64,000 nt of DNA from Niallia sp052318935 (GTDB taxonomy: Bacteria; Bacillota; Bacilli; Bacillales; Cytobacillaceae): assembly GCA_052318935.1 (NCBI GenBank), contig JBQRKO010000010.1; one strand, written 5' to 3'. The translations under genes and the position numbers were made by a program. Positions within the stretch are counted from its first letter, which is position 1. Each line of letters begins with the position of its first letter. Shown piece by piece: positions 36,186 through 43,797 of this stretch. The notes beneath the pieces are model-generated. The model made no database searches, was not told the origin of the DNA, and worked only from the letters and a program-made list of their open reading frames with translations.

Positions 36186-36350
36186 TTATGCTTTTTCCTT
36201 TTTTATTCGATAAATAGTGTATTCTGATTGAATCATCATAGCAAGAAGAAATACAGGAAAAGAAAGAATGACTGCTCTACGATGCCAATCTAAATTCCTC
36301 TTTAAAAAAAAGCTGGCAATAAGGATATTTGCAAGTGAATTTTTCAACAT
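36186..36350 (-). CDS. small membrane protein, 54 residues
   Basis: An uninterrupted short frame: LKNSLANILIASFFLKRNLD, then WHRRAVILSFPVFLLAMMIQ and a basic tail ending IKKEKA. One membrane helix (about residues 25-44) with positive flanks. AGAGGTG lies five bases before the ATG on the minus strand, so translation is credible, and a terminator lies just beyond its stop. Function unknown. Confidence 0.6.
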   Translation of the reverse strand: MLKNSLANILIASFFLKRNLDWHRRAVILSFPVFLLAMMIQSEYTIYRIKKEKA

Positions 36351-36440
36351 TATTTCACCTCTTTTTCCTTAGTTTAACGGTTATGGTGAAATTTATGTAT
36401 TAGTAGATGAAAATTATGCAGTAAAACAATCCTACTGCTC

Positions 36441-37010
36441 TTATGACTGTATTTCTTTAATTGAGCTGCGTGCAGCAAGACTTTTATTTAAAAATTGAGC
36501 TTGTGATAAAGCCTGAGAATCGTTTAGGATATCACCTGGTTTGTTTGCTTCTCCTAAAATATAAGTTGAGAAATTCATATTTAAAAAATCGAAAGTATAG
36601 CGGAATTGCTGAATAAGGGGCAGGCCTTTTATTCTTGGTTCATCTCCACCTACCGCAATAACAATCGCCTCTACTGTCTTGATACGTTCTTTAAATTGTG
36701 GGTACCTTTCATCACGTATCGCTTGACTAAGTCGATCAATCATATTTTTCATTAAGCCCGACATCGTATACCAATATATTGGTGTGGCAAAGATGATTAC
36801 ATCGTTTTCCATGAATACTTTTACGATTTGATCATAATCATCATCTATGAGTTGAAATCCTTCTTTTGTATGGCGTAAATCTTCAATTGGTTGAATAGAT
36901 AAGTCCTTTAAATATACCTTTTGATGTTTTATGTCTTTCAAGACCTCGTTTGCTAGTAATTCAGTGTTTCCTTCAGCTCTTGAGCTGCCTATAATGGATG
37001 CAATTTTCAT
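36441..37010 (-). CDS. flavodoxin-fold NAD(P)H-dependent oxidoreductase
   Basis: 189 residues of the NADPH-dependent FMN reductase/flavodoxin-fold family. The phosphate loop GSSRAEGNT is at residues 8-16, and FATPIYWYTMSGLMKNMIDR at about 74-93 binds the flavin ring. It probably reduces quinones, nitro compounds or flavin with NAD(P)H; the substrate cannot be told. GGAGGAT precedes the ATG. Confidence 0.85.
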   Translation of the reverse strand: MKIASIIGSSRAEGNTELLANEVLKDIKHQKVYLKDLSIQPIEDLRHTKEGFQLIDDDYDQIVKVFMENDVIIFATPIYWYTMSGLMKNMIDRLSQAIRDERYPQFKERIKTVEAIVIAVGGDEPRIKGLPLIQQFRYTFDFLNMNFSTYILGEANKPGDILNDSQALSQAQFLNKSLAARSSIKEIQS

Positions 37011-37219
37011 TTTTAATCCTCCTCCATCTGTCCGTTTAAAGAAAGTTTATCCTTAATCCATTCATTAATAAAGATGATTATTTTGATTAAACCGATCGAT
37101 AAAACCGATTTAGTGGTATGTAGAATATGGAAATTAAGTTATTTTACTAAAGATTAGGAAGTATCACTTTTTTCAACGCGCATGCTGAAACTTGATTTAC
37201 TTAAAAATGTAAAATATTT

Positions 37220-37744
37220 TTAGTCGCCGACATAGAAAATATTTTGAAACAAACAAATAAAAAATTCCGGGTCTTGGATAGGGCAATCTTCTTCAATTTC
37301 TAAATATGTTTTGAATAATTCTGTAGCTTTCCTATTCCATCTTGCCACTTCTTTACCTTGGTGATAAAACCTAACCCAATCCATGAGTTCTTTTTTTAAT
37401 ACATATTCACTCGTATTATTAGTAATGAGGAATTCAGGGGCAATTTTTTGCCATGTTTTATAACTTACATTGAATTCCTCATTTGTCTTACAGTTAAATA
37501 CATTGTACTCTGGCCTACCGAACCACTTCGTTACTTTTTTGCTCTGAAAAACTATATCTCCATCATTTGAATAAGCGTCATACTGAACAGACCAATCAAT
37601 ATCAAATATATAATTTCCTATTTTAGCTATTAAGTTTTTGTAAGTTCTTTTGAATTTGCATACTACATTACCTTGTTCGTCCATTACATCTATTATTTTA
37701 GTTGATGGCTTAAACTTAGGAGGAGAGTAGGAAAATTTCTGCAT
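37220..37744 (-). CDS. tubby C-terminal-like domain protein
   Basis: 174 residues rich in aromatic beta segments (IIDVMDEQGNVVCKFKRTYK, NYIFDIDWSVQYDAYSNDGD, DWVRFYHQGKEVARWNRKAT). The pattern of alternating strands resembles tubby C-terminal/LURP-one-like proteins found in Firmicutes; this is a fold-level guess. No signal peptide. AAAGGAG precedes the ATG by five or six bases. Role unknown. Confidence 0.6.
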   Translation of the reverse strand: MQKFSYSPPKFKPSTKIIDVMDEQGNVVCKFKRTYKNLIAKIGNYIFDIDWSVQYDAYSNDGDIVFQSKKVTKWFGRPEYNVFNCKTNEEFNVSYKTWQKIAPEFLITNNTSEYVLKKELMDWVRFYHQGKEVARWNRKATELFKTYLEIEEDCPIQDPEFFICLFQNIFYVGD

Positions 37745-38014
37745 ATAAAACTCCTTTAATAGTGCTACTTTAATAGATTATTAAATTATATGATATATTC
37801 TTTTTTATGTAACATCCTTTACTATTAGTATTTAATGGGACAACGTTATGCTCCACAAAAGATAATTCCATTGCATAACCACTTCTTGGAATAAAATACG
37901 ACTTACATAACAAAAAGTTTCAGAAATAAATAAGTGAATTGAAATAAACGGATGATGTAGCTGCTTATGAAAGGAAGTTGTTCATTTTTTAATAGGAAAA
38001 GAAAGAGGAAGAAT

Positions 38015-38327
38015 TTATTTTGCTAGATTGAAAATAAAAAAAGTATCGGCTCCGCCTTCGCCAAATACCATGATAGCCACGCATGCTATCCCCACTACAT
38101 ATAAAATAGCATTTGAATATTAATTTAGATAGAAGGGATTGTAAATCCTTTGTTAAATGAAGAATAATTTGGAAAACGAATAATATAGCAGTCCCCAAAA
38201 TAGTAGTTTGTTTACAACAATTTGCAGTAAGTAGAATATATTGAAAGTAGATAGTTATTGGAGCAATAATGCCATCTATCAATAATATTATGTTCTTTTC
38301 AAAATGAAAGGTGACAATTAGTGGCAA
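38015..38327 (-). pseudogene. probable frameshifted small membrane protein
   Basis: The frame from 38327 encodes hydrophobic segments (IILLIDGIIAPITIYFQYIL, then ILGTAILFVFQIILHL). Near 38120 its character changes to basic and aromatic residues (GYHGIWRRRSRYFFY). The neighbouring frame over the same bases reads ILYVVGIACVAIMVFGEGGA and then DTFFIFNLAK to a stop at 38015, which looks like a natural membrane helix and tail. A frameshift therefore probably lies around 38110-38130. The family is not recognised. Confidence 0.4.
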
Positions 38328-38525
38328 AATATGATGCTTTTATTTTCTAGTTTATTCTTATGTAAATGTTCTCTATTGAGAATGACTAAATGTTTTTGTT
38401 GTGATAGAGATCAATAATCAGGATATTTTTTGAATTAGTTTTTATAAATAATGTAAGAGTAGCTGCCTCAGTGGGTGTTCTTTTTCTATATAAATAATAA
38501 ATAGTTTATTAGGAGTGTGTATTAA

Positions 38526-39500
38526 ATGGAAAAGGGATTTGATTGTTCAACGAAATTAACAGAAGTAACGGCAAGGAGTTTAAAGAATGCAGGTTTTGAT
38601 TATGCAGCCCGTTATCTTGGCAACAGCTGGAAGTCATTTGATAAAAAAGAAGCGGAGGTCATTCAAGTAGCAGGTCTTTATCTTATCAGCATTTTTCAAA
38701 AAAGTGCAAATTATGGAGCGTATTTTACCTATGAGCAGGGAGTTGCGGATGCAAAAGAGGCAATGGAATATGCATATGCTGTTGAACAGCCTAAAGGGAC
38801 CGCAATCTATTTTGCTGTCGACTTTGAGGCAGATTCCGCCCACCTTAAAGATGTTCTCCAGTATTTCAGTGGGGTAAAAAAGACATTAAAAGATTATAAG
38901 TTGGGGATTTATGGTTCTTATACTGTCATGCATGCAGTAAAAGATGTTGCTGACTACTACTGGCAAACTTATGCATGGTCCCGCGGACAAGTTGCTGATT
39001 TTATTCATATGCACCAATATGAAAATGATGTAGAAGTGAATGGTGTGACAATCGATCGGAACGATATTAAAAAAAGTCCTGGGCATTGGGAAACTGCCAA
39101 AGCGGTGGCAGCTGTAAAGGAAGGAGTAAAAAGCAATATAGTGAAAACAAACAGCTATCATATTGTAACGACAGTGAACGCATATATGAATGCAGCAGAT
39201 GCGAAAGCAAAACAAAATAAAAAAGGGACTGTGCCAATTGGAGATTATTATATTTTCAACGAATCTCAAGGAATGATCAATGTGACGCAGAAGAAAGGGG
39301 TTCCAGGCAGCTGGATTAATCCTTCAGAAAATAAAAAAACGTCACCTGAAACGGCACGTTACCATATTGTAAAAAAAGGGGAAACAGTAACGTCCATTGC
39401 AAATGACTATAAAACCACGATTGCAGCCATTAAAAAGCTAAATCCAGATATTCAAAATATCGACTTGATTTATGTAAACCAAAAAATTCGTGTTAAATAA
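38526..39500 (+). CDS. DUF1906 glycoside-hydrolase-like protein with LysM
   Basis: 324 residues in three parts. The N-terminal DUF1906 (Rv2525c-like) TIM-barrel domain (about 1-190) has GFDCST at its start, YFAVDFEAD (about 97-105) with acidic residues suited to catalysis, LGIYGSY and WQTYAWSRG. A central SH3-like stretch (YHIVTTVNAYMNAADAK) follows, and a C-terminal LysM repeat (YHIVKKGETVTSIANDYKTT) binds peptidoglycan. No signal peptide is visible, as in many such Bacillus proteins, so release may occur by lysis or in spores. TTAGGAGTG precedes the ATG. A terminator follows at 39521. Confidence 0.88.
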   Translation: MEKGFDCSTKLTEVTARSLKNAGFDYAARYLGNSWKSFDKKEAEVIQVAGLYLISIFQKSANYGAYFTYEQGVADAKEAMEYAYAVEQPKGTAIYFAVDFEADSAHLKDVLQYFSGVKKTLKDYKLGIYGSYTVMHAVKDVADYYWQTYAWSRGQVADFIHMHQYENDVEVNGVTIDRNDIKKSPGHWETAKAVAAVKEGVKSNIVKTNSYHIVTTVNAYMNAADAKAKQNKKGTVPIGDYYIFNESQGMINVTQKKGVPGSWINPSENKKTSPETARYHIVKKGETVTSIANDYKTTIAAIKKLNPDIQNIDLIYVNQKIRVK

Positions 39501-39520
39501 AAAAATTGAATTCATGGAAA

Positions 39521-39566
39521 AAAGACCGCTTTATACCTTAAAATGACAAGGAATAGAGCGGTCTGA
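39521..39566. terminator. bidirectional terminator
   Basis: AGACCGCTTTAT pairs with ATAGAGCGGTCT, continuing CCTT/AAGG, between convergent genes. Confidence 0.75.
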
Positions 39567-39575
39567 TCATAATTT

Positions 39576-40493
39576 TTATTTTTTTACAGCATGTATATAA
39601 TGGATTGTTTCAAACGCTTTTAAATAGTCTTTGCGATTTTTAAAGTAATTCTCTTCGATATCATATGGTGTTAAGTGCTTAAAGATCAGCAAACCCACTT
39701 TTTCAAGCATCTTTTCCATTTCACAATAAGAAAAACAAGATTTCATTGGTTCACCGCCAGCCAAAGCCATTTTCACCATGTTTTCGACTCGGTTAGATAA
39801 CCCTTTTTCTGTAAAAAGATGTTCATCCCCATAATCAAACACAATTGAGCTTCCAGATGGGATATGTGCAAATATTTGTTCTAACAAAAGAGATAGTTGC
39901 TCTTTTGATAAATAATAGGAAACACCTAATAGGCTAAAAAAAGTTTTTTTCGTACCATCAAAACCAGCATGTTTAAGCTGCTGATACGAAAATTTTTCAG
40001 TAAAATCCATCGACACAAAATGTAGATGATCCGGAGTTTCCAGTTTGGCATCTTTTAAGCGCTTCTTTTTATTTTCCTGTGTAGACGGATGATCTAGCTC
40101 GAAAATTTCCAGTTTGTTTTTTACGTGCGGGTTGCGAAAACAAAAAGTATCTAAACCTGCTCCTAAAATAACATATTGCTGTGTACCTAACATCATTTCA
40201 TGTAACAATACTTTTTCACAATAAGCAGCACGTGCCAAAGGGGTTGGCGATAGCTGGATTTGTGTAATCCATTTTAATAATTTATCTGCATTATTGTCTA
40301 ATTTAGCTGCAATATCTTTGTTAAAAAACTGTATTCCTTGGACCATATTTTCTTTTATCATATTTTTTTCTTGCTGAGAAATTAAATCTTTAGCTATATA
40401 ATCATCAAATATTAGGGGACGATCAAACTCACTATGATAAGCTCTGCTAAAAGCAGAAACTAAGGAAGTAATACTGGATTGACCTGTTTTCAA
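39576..40493 (-). CDS. SAM-dependent methyltransferase, LCMT-like
   Basis: 305 residues of the leucine-carboxyl-methyltransferase/PPM-like class I family. The SAM-binding motif is YVILGAGLDTFCFRNP (about residues 101-116), ELDHPSTQENKKKRL binds the ribose, and MDFTEKF and FFSLLGVSYYLSKEQ follow as motifs II-III. Bacterial members methylate polyketides or unknown small molecules. AAGGAGGAAG precedes the ATG. A palindromic hairpin at 40521 lies in its 5' flank. Confidence 0.85.
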   Translation of the reverse strand: MKTGQSSITSLVSAFSRAYHSEFDRPLIFDDYIAKDLISQQEKNMIKENMVQGIQFFNKDIAAKLDNNADKLLKWITQIQLSPTPLARAAYCEKVLLHEMMLGTQQYVILGAGLDTFCFRNPHVKNKLEIFELDHPSTQENKKKRLKDAKLETPDHLHFVSMDFTEKFSYQQLKHAGFDGTKKTFFSLLGVSYYLSKEQLSLLLEQIFAHIPSGSSIVFDYGDEHLFTEKGLSNRVENMVKMALAGGEPMKSCFSYCEMEKMLEKVGLLIFKHLTPYDIEENYFKNRKDYLKAFETIHYIHAVKK

Positions 40494-40520
40494 ATGAGCT
40501 TCCTCCTTATTAAACGCAAA

Positions 40521-40552
40521 AATAGGGTTCTCATGGCCATGAGAACCCTATT
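40521..40552. terminator. perfect palindromic hairpin
   Basis: AATAGGGTTCTCATGG pairs exactly with CCATGAGAACCCTATT with essentially no loop. It lies between two minus-strand genes; it may end yjdF transcription or act as an attenuator for the methyltransferase. Confidence 0.65.
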
Positions 40553-40665
40553 ATATAGTTAAAAATCACAATTGTAAATTATAGCATAAATAACTTTTTT
40601 TGTCAAATGTTTAGCGTTGGAATAAAAAAACTGACAACTTAGTTGCCAGCGAAATGAATTTTCCC

Positions 40666-41079
40666 TCATCTGCCTTTATGCCTATTTTTTGCTTTTTGAA
40701 TTTTTATCGCTCGTTTGTACTGCTGTTGTTCTTCTTTTTGTTGTTTACTTTTTATTACTTTTTCTTTTTTTCGTTCTTCATATTCGGCTTTGATAGCTTC
40801 TTGAGCTTGTGAGGAAATAGTTTTTTGTTTTATTTCCTTTGACACTTTTCGCTGCAGTTTTTTCGGATTGATTTTCTTTTGTGCTTCTTTTTTCACCGTT
40901 ATACCTTTTTGGCTATGCACAGCGATAAATGACAGCAAGTCTTTCTGTACAAAATCTAAAACTTCTTGATCTTTTGGTTCTTTACCAAAAACGTAGCGAT
41001 AGGCTTTCAATTTATTAGCAGATACGGTTTCAATTAACCCGATATAAAATTGCCCATCATGATAAATGGTTAGTTTCAT
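40666..41079 (-). CDS. yjdF: YjdF family protein
   Basis: About 137 residues. The N-terminal domain (KLTIYHDGQFYIGLIETVSA, then KAYRYVFGKEPKDQEVLDFV) is that of YjdF, and the C-terminal half is a lysine/glutamine-rich helix likely to contact nucleic acid or ribosome. The frame extends upstream, but GGAGGGACTCTAT precedes this ATG and homologues start KLT. In B. subtilis the gene is controlled by the yjdF-motif riboswitch, which senses azaaromatic compounds; the leader at 41085-41210 is consistent with that. The biochemical function is unknown. Confidence 0.88.
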   Translation of the reverse strand: MKLTIYHDGQFYIGLIETVSANKLKAYRYVFGKEPKDQEVLDFVQKDLLSFIAVHSQKGITVKKEAQKKINPKKLQRKVSKEIKQKTISSQAQEAIKAEYEERKKEKVIKSKQQKEEQQQYKRAIKIQKAKNRHKGR

Positions 41080-41084
41080 ATAGA

Positions 41085-41210
41085 GTCCCTCCTCAATAAA
41101 AAATAGAATGATGGACATCCCGAGGAGGGGAAGGTTACTGACATCTAAATGATAGATGCATCCGGACTACCAACCGAATTGTGTTTTTTCATTCTTAATA
41201 TGTATTATAC
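41085..41210 (-). ncRNA. yjdF-motif riboswitch leader
   Basis: The leader on the minus strand has the features expected of the yjdF RNA. A conserved GGTTGGTAGTCCGGATGCAT region is followed by a TCATTTAGATGT stem and GTAACCTTCCCCTCCTCGGG, ending at the ribosome site of yjdF. The CCTCCTCGGG segment can pair with the downstream GAGGAGGG-type site, giving translational control. Assignment rests on gene context and general resemblance. Confidence 0.7.
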
Positions 41211-41254
41211 ACTATTTTACATTTTTTTGATGAATAGATAGGTCGTTTAGCTAT

Positions 41255-41473
41255 CTATTCATCAAAAAAAAACAAACCTTTCTCTTTAAGTGCTTGTTTT
41301 AGTTGTTCCAAAGCCTTTGGTCCCATCCCATGAAGCGCTAATAGTTCTTTTTCTGTAATTTTTGTGAGTTGACTTAACTGCACATAACCTGCACCAAACA
41401 GTGCTCGTTTTGCTGGCTTTGCTAATTTTTCTGGAAAATCAGATGCTTGTTCTGTTGTTTGATTGTTTGCCAT
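41255..41473 (-). CDS. helix-hairpin-helix protein, RNAP alpha-CTD-like
   Basis: 72 residues with the fold of the RNA polymerase alpha C-terminal domain: FPEKLAKPAKRALFGAGYVQ, then LSQLTKITEKELLALHGMGP ending KALEQLKQALKEKGL. The helix-hairpin-helix LHGMGPKALEQL would bind DNA backbone. Such small stand-alone proteins are common in Firmicutes and have no settled role. GAGGTGTAC precedes the ATG. Confidence 0.82.
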   Translation of the reverse strand: MANNQTTEQASDFPEKLAKPAKRALFGAGYVQLSQLTKITEKELLALHGMGPKALEQLKQALKEKGLFFFDE

Positions 41474-41542
41474 TACTAGTACACCTCATTTATTTTTGCT
41501 TTTTATTATAACAATAATTATGCGGTGAAGAAGGAACACTTT

Positions 41543-41641
41543 TTATTTTTTTAGCTCTTCTAGAAAATAATGATATGCTGCTACACTAAATGCTGAAATG
41601 ATTTCACCTGCAAAAACGAGTAATCTAGCAGCTAATTCCAT
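41543..41641 (-). CDS. possible 32-residue hydrophobic peptide
   Basis: A short frame: ELAARLLVFAGEIISAFSVA then AYHYFLEELKK. One amphipathic/hydrophobic helix with a charged tail. AAGGAAAGAAGTGG before the ATG is a reasonable ribosome site. Too small to recognise; a real small protein is plausible. Confidence 0.4.
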   Translation of the reverse strand: MELAARLLVFAGEIISAFSVAAYHYFLEELKK

Positions 41642-41863
41642 CGCTATCCACTTCTTTCCTTATTTTAATGTCGAATCATTTTTATTTTGATTATATTATA
41701 TTCTAATATAATTTATCCGGTTAGTATATATACGTGGGTTTATAGCAAAAAGTTTCATAAAATTTGAAGTACTCCTAAAAAATTGTATGTAAATAACGGG
41801 AAATATAAAGCATTATATGGTACGTTAAGGATAAACCGCTATTTAGAGGGGAGTGTTTTAACG

Positions 41864-42370
41864 ATGCTAAAAGAATCGTCAAATATTTCTATGTTTATTT
41901 ACAACGAATCCCATCGTAAAAAAATGGAACAGTATTGCTTTGGGGAAACACAGTTTTCGAGCTCGCCGATACAGGTGATTGATGCACTCGAAGAAAATAA
42001 GGACATTTATCCTGTTGTCGTTAATTGTCAGGAGCAAGTGATTGGTTTTTTCGTTTTAGAAAAGCTGCAGCATCAGTCCATATTCGGAGTTTATGATCAT
42101 GCAATCCTTTTCCGCACTTTTTCCATTGATGCAAATTATCGAGGAAACGGGTTGTCAAAAAAGATAATGAACGAGTTAATTTCCTTTGTAAAAGAGAACT
42201 TTCCAGACATTGATACGATTGTATTATCGGTTAATCATAAAAATGAGAAGGCCATTCGTTTATATGAAAGGATGAACTATGTCGACACCGGGAGAACGTA
42301 TACTGGAGAGAAGGGAAAACAATTAGTTTTTGAAAAAAATATAGAGCACAGTTCAATTAAAAGCGGATAA
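41864..42370 (+). CDS. GNAT family N-acetyltransferase
   Basis: About 168 residues of the GNAT fold. The acetyl-CoA loop is IDANYRGNGLSKKIMNELI, with the C-terminal motif LSVNHKNEKAIRLYERMNYV typical of RimI-like enzymes. The acceptor is unknown. I choose the ATG at 41864, ten bases after GGGGAG; the frame is open further upstream to 41783 but without a ribosome site. Converges with the ferritin-like gene. Confidence 0.8.
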   Translation: MLKESSNISMFIYNESHRKKMEQYCFGETQFSSSPIQVIDALEENKDIYPVVVNCQEQVIGFFVLEKLQHQSIFGVYDHAILFRTFSIDANYRGNGLSKKIMNELISFVKENFPDIDTIVLSVNHKNEKAIRLYERMNYVDTGRTYTGEKGKQLVFEKNIEHSSIKSG

Positions 42371-42382
42371 GAATACTATCAT

Positions 42383-42808
42383 TTATCTCAATAAATATAA
42401 AAACCAAACAGCATGATTTTGTTCATCCATCGCCGCCCTTGTAAATGCTTCTTTGATTAATGGATTATTTGATTGATAGGCAATATCCAAATAAAAATCG
42501 ACTGCTTCTTGTTCATCATGAAAAGCAAAATCAAGCGCTTCCTTATACATTTTTGGACATGGTTCTGTGATTTTAGGCGTGTGCTGCTGTCCAGTTAGTT
42601 GTGTATAAAGTTGGGAAAAAGTTTGAAAATGCTTTTTTTCATCGTTTCTAATTTCATGAATTATTTTTTTATCGGTCTTGTTTTTTGCTAAATTTTCTAT
42701 CTCTTTATAACAAGCAATTGCAGAGTATTCACCATCTATTGCTTTTGCAATATTTAAAGCCAATTCATTTGTTTTTCGTTGGTTGTTGTCGTAATAAGGG
42801 TAGTACAT
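42383..42808 (-). CDS. ferritin-like (rubrerythrin-type) protein
   Basis: About 141 residues forming a ferritin-like four-helix bundle. Carboxylate and His ligands are present in helix order: DGEYSAIACYKEIE, RNDEKKHFQTF, FHDEQEAVDFYLD and AAMDEQNHAVWF, the E...ExxH pattern of diiron proteins. B. subtilis has similar small proteins of unknown role. AAAGGAGCTGATAGT precedes the ATG chosen. It ends about 12 bases from the acetyltransferase stop, with no terminator between. Confidence 0.8.
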   Translation of the reverse strand: MYYPYYDNNQRKTNELALNIAKAIDGEYSAIACYKEIENLAKNKTDKKIIHEIRNDEKKHFQTFSQLYTQLTGQQHTPKITEPCPKMYKEALDFAFHDEQEAVDFYLDIAYQSNNPLIKEAFTRAAMDEQNHAVWFLYLLR

Positions 42809-42962
42809 ACTATCAGCTCCTTTTTTTAACAATCCATTATATGTAAATGGGAGTAGTGCTGGAATTTGTCCTTATGAAATTTAATATATTGAAATAATAT
42901 AAAAATAAAACTTGTGTATCTGTTTTTTTCTAATTACAAAAAAAAAAATTTGAAAATTCTTT

Positions 42963-42992
42963 TTGACAGAAGATTATTACATGTGTTACCAT
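42963..42992 (+). promoter_or_regulatory. promoter of the metE leader
   Basis: TTGACA at 42963-42968, 18 bases, then TACCAT at 42987-42992 with an upstream TG (extended -10). It starts transcription about 25 bases before the SAM-I aptamer. Confidence 0.65.
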
Positions 42993-43017
42993 CCAATTAC
43001 ATTAAAAAATGCAAATA

Positions 43018-43190
43018 AAAACTCTTATGATGAGAGGTGGAGGGACTGGCCCTTTGAAGCCTCAGCAACCATTCTAACAAAAAGAAAAGGTGCTAATTCC
43101 AGCAAAGTTATCATCGCTTTGATAGATAAGAGAGGGATCCTTAAGACAACAAGCCTCTCTAAAAAGTTAGAGAGGCTTGTTGTCTTAAGG
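43018..43190 (+). ncRNA. SAM-I riboswitch (S-box) upstream of metE
   Basis: The canonical S-box core is present: CTCTTATGATGAGAGGTGGA, GGGACTGGCCCTTTGAAGCC, TCAGCAACC, then AGGTGCTAATTCCAGC and the closing ATAAGAG of P1. The expression platform is clear: AAGAGAGG just after the aptamer can pair with CCTCTCT at 43154-43160 (antiterminator), competing with a perfect 22-bp hairpin (43139-43160 with 43169-43190). SAM should stabilise P1 and favour the hairpin, lowering metE expression. Confidence 0.93.
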
Positions 43191-43239
43191 AAAATATCAT
43201 TTGTATTTTTCTTTTGAAAATTGAATACATAACAACATA

Positions 43240-43460
43240 TTAGGTGCTGTGTAAGGTTAGTTATTTATACAGCTTAAAAGGGAAGACCGGTTAAATTCCG
43301 GCACGGTCCCGCCACTGTGATGGGGAGCAACTTATCAACTACCACTGTTTCTTTTTTGAAATGGGAAGGGATAAGGAGCATTGATCCTAAGTCAGGAGAC
43401 CTGCCTATTGTGTACGCTTGTACTCTACGTGGATATAGAGAGGGGTGACTAGAATGCATT
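43240..43460 (+). ncRNA. cobalamin riboswitch upstream of metE
   Basis: The AdoCbl aptamer hallmarks appear in order: AAAAGGGAAGACCGGTTAAA, CCCGCCACTGTGATGGGGAG, and the B12 box AAGTCAGGAGACCTGCCT (about 43389-43406). It follows the SAM-I switch by about 50 bases. A terminator at 43503 is its expression platform. B12 should repress metE, the cobalamin-independent methionine synthase. Confidence 0.93.
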
Positions 43461-43502
43461 GTTGAGAAAATCGATTCATCTCAACATTATTTGTAATGCC
43501 TT

Positions 43503-43545
43503 TTAATCTCTCTTTTCCAATAAGAAAAGGGAGATTTTTTATTTT
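43503..43545 (+). terminator. cobalamin-riboswitch terminator
   Basis: AATCTCTCTTTTCC pairs with AAAAGGGAGATT across a short loop and runs into TTTTATTTT. An upstream alternative stem (GCATTG...TAATGC, 43453-43498) may be the antiterminator. Confidence 0.8.
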
Positions 43546-43553
43546 AAAAAAAA

Positions 43554-43762
43554 GCTCTTTTCAAAAGTTTGTTGTTTTTAAATAAAATAATAAACACGAC
43601 TGAAGCACTGAGCAGCCTGAATACACGTAGACTCCTGCTTAGAAAAGCGAGAAAGACGAGACCCCACAGGAGCATAGCATTGATGCGGCTCGGCACTCGT
43701 CCGCGGAAAGCGAAGTGTATTCAGGCTGCGGGGTAAATAACAACAATTTATACGAAAAGAGC
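43554..43762. repeat. dispersed repeat family A, copy A4 in the metE leader
   Basis: 209 bp with terminal inverted repeats GCTCTTTTC and GAAAAGAGC. The interior matches A1 in order and orientation, apart from a few small changes (for example ACTCCTGCTTAGAAAAGCGA). It begins 14 bases after the cobalamin terminator hairpin and ends 36 bases before the metE ATG. Confidence 0.82.
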
Positions 43763-43797
43763 GTAAAAAAACAACGAACTAGGAGTGGAGAATAGAA

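Noticed and set aside
42963..43217. An 84-codon open frame over the metE leader
   Set aside because: It coincides exactly with the SAM-I aptamer and hairpin, and its peptide has no protein-like features.
43274..43459. A 61-codon minus-strand frame over the cobalamin aptamer
   Set aside because: It is the reverse side of a recognised riboswitch, with no ribosome site.
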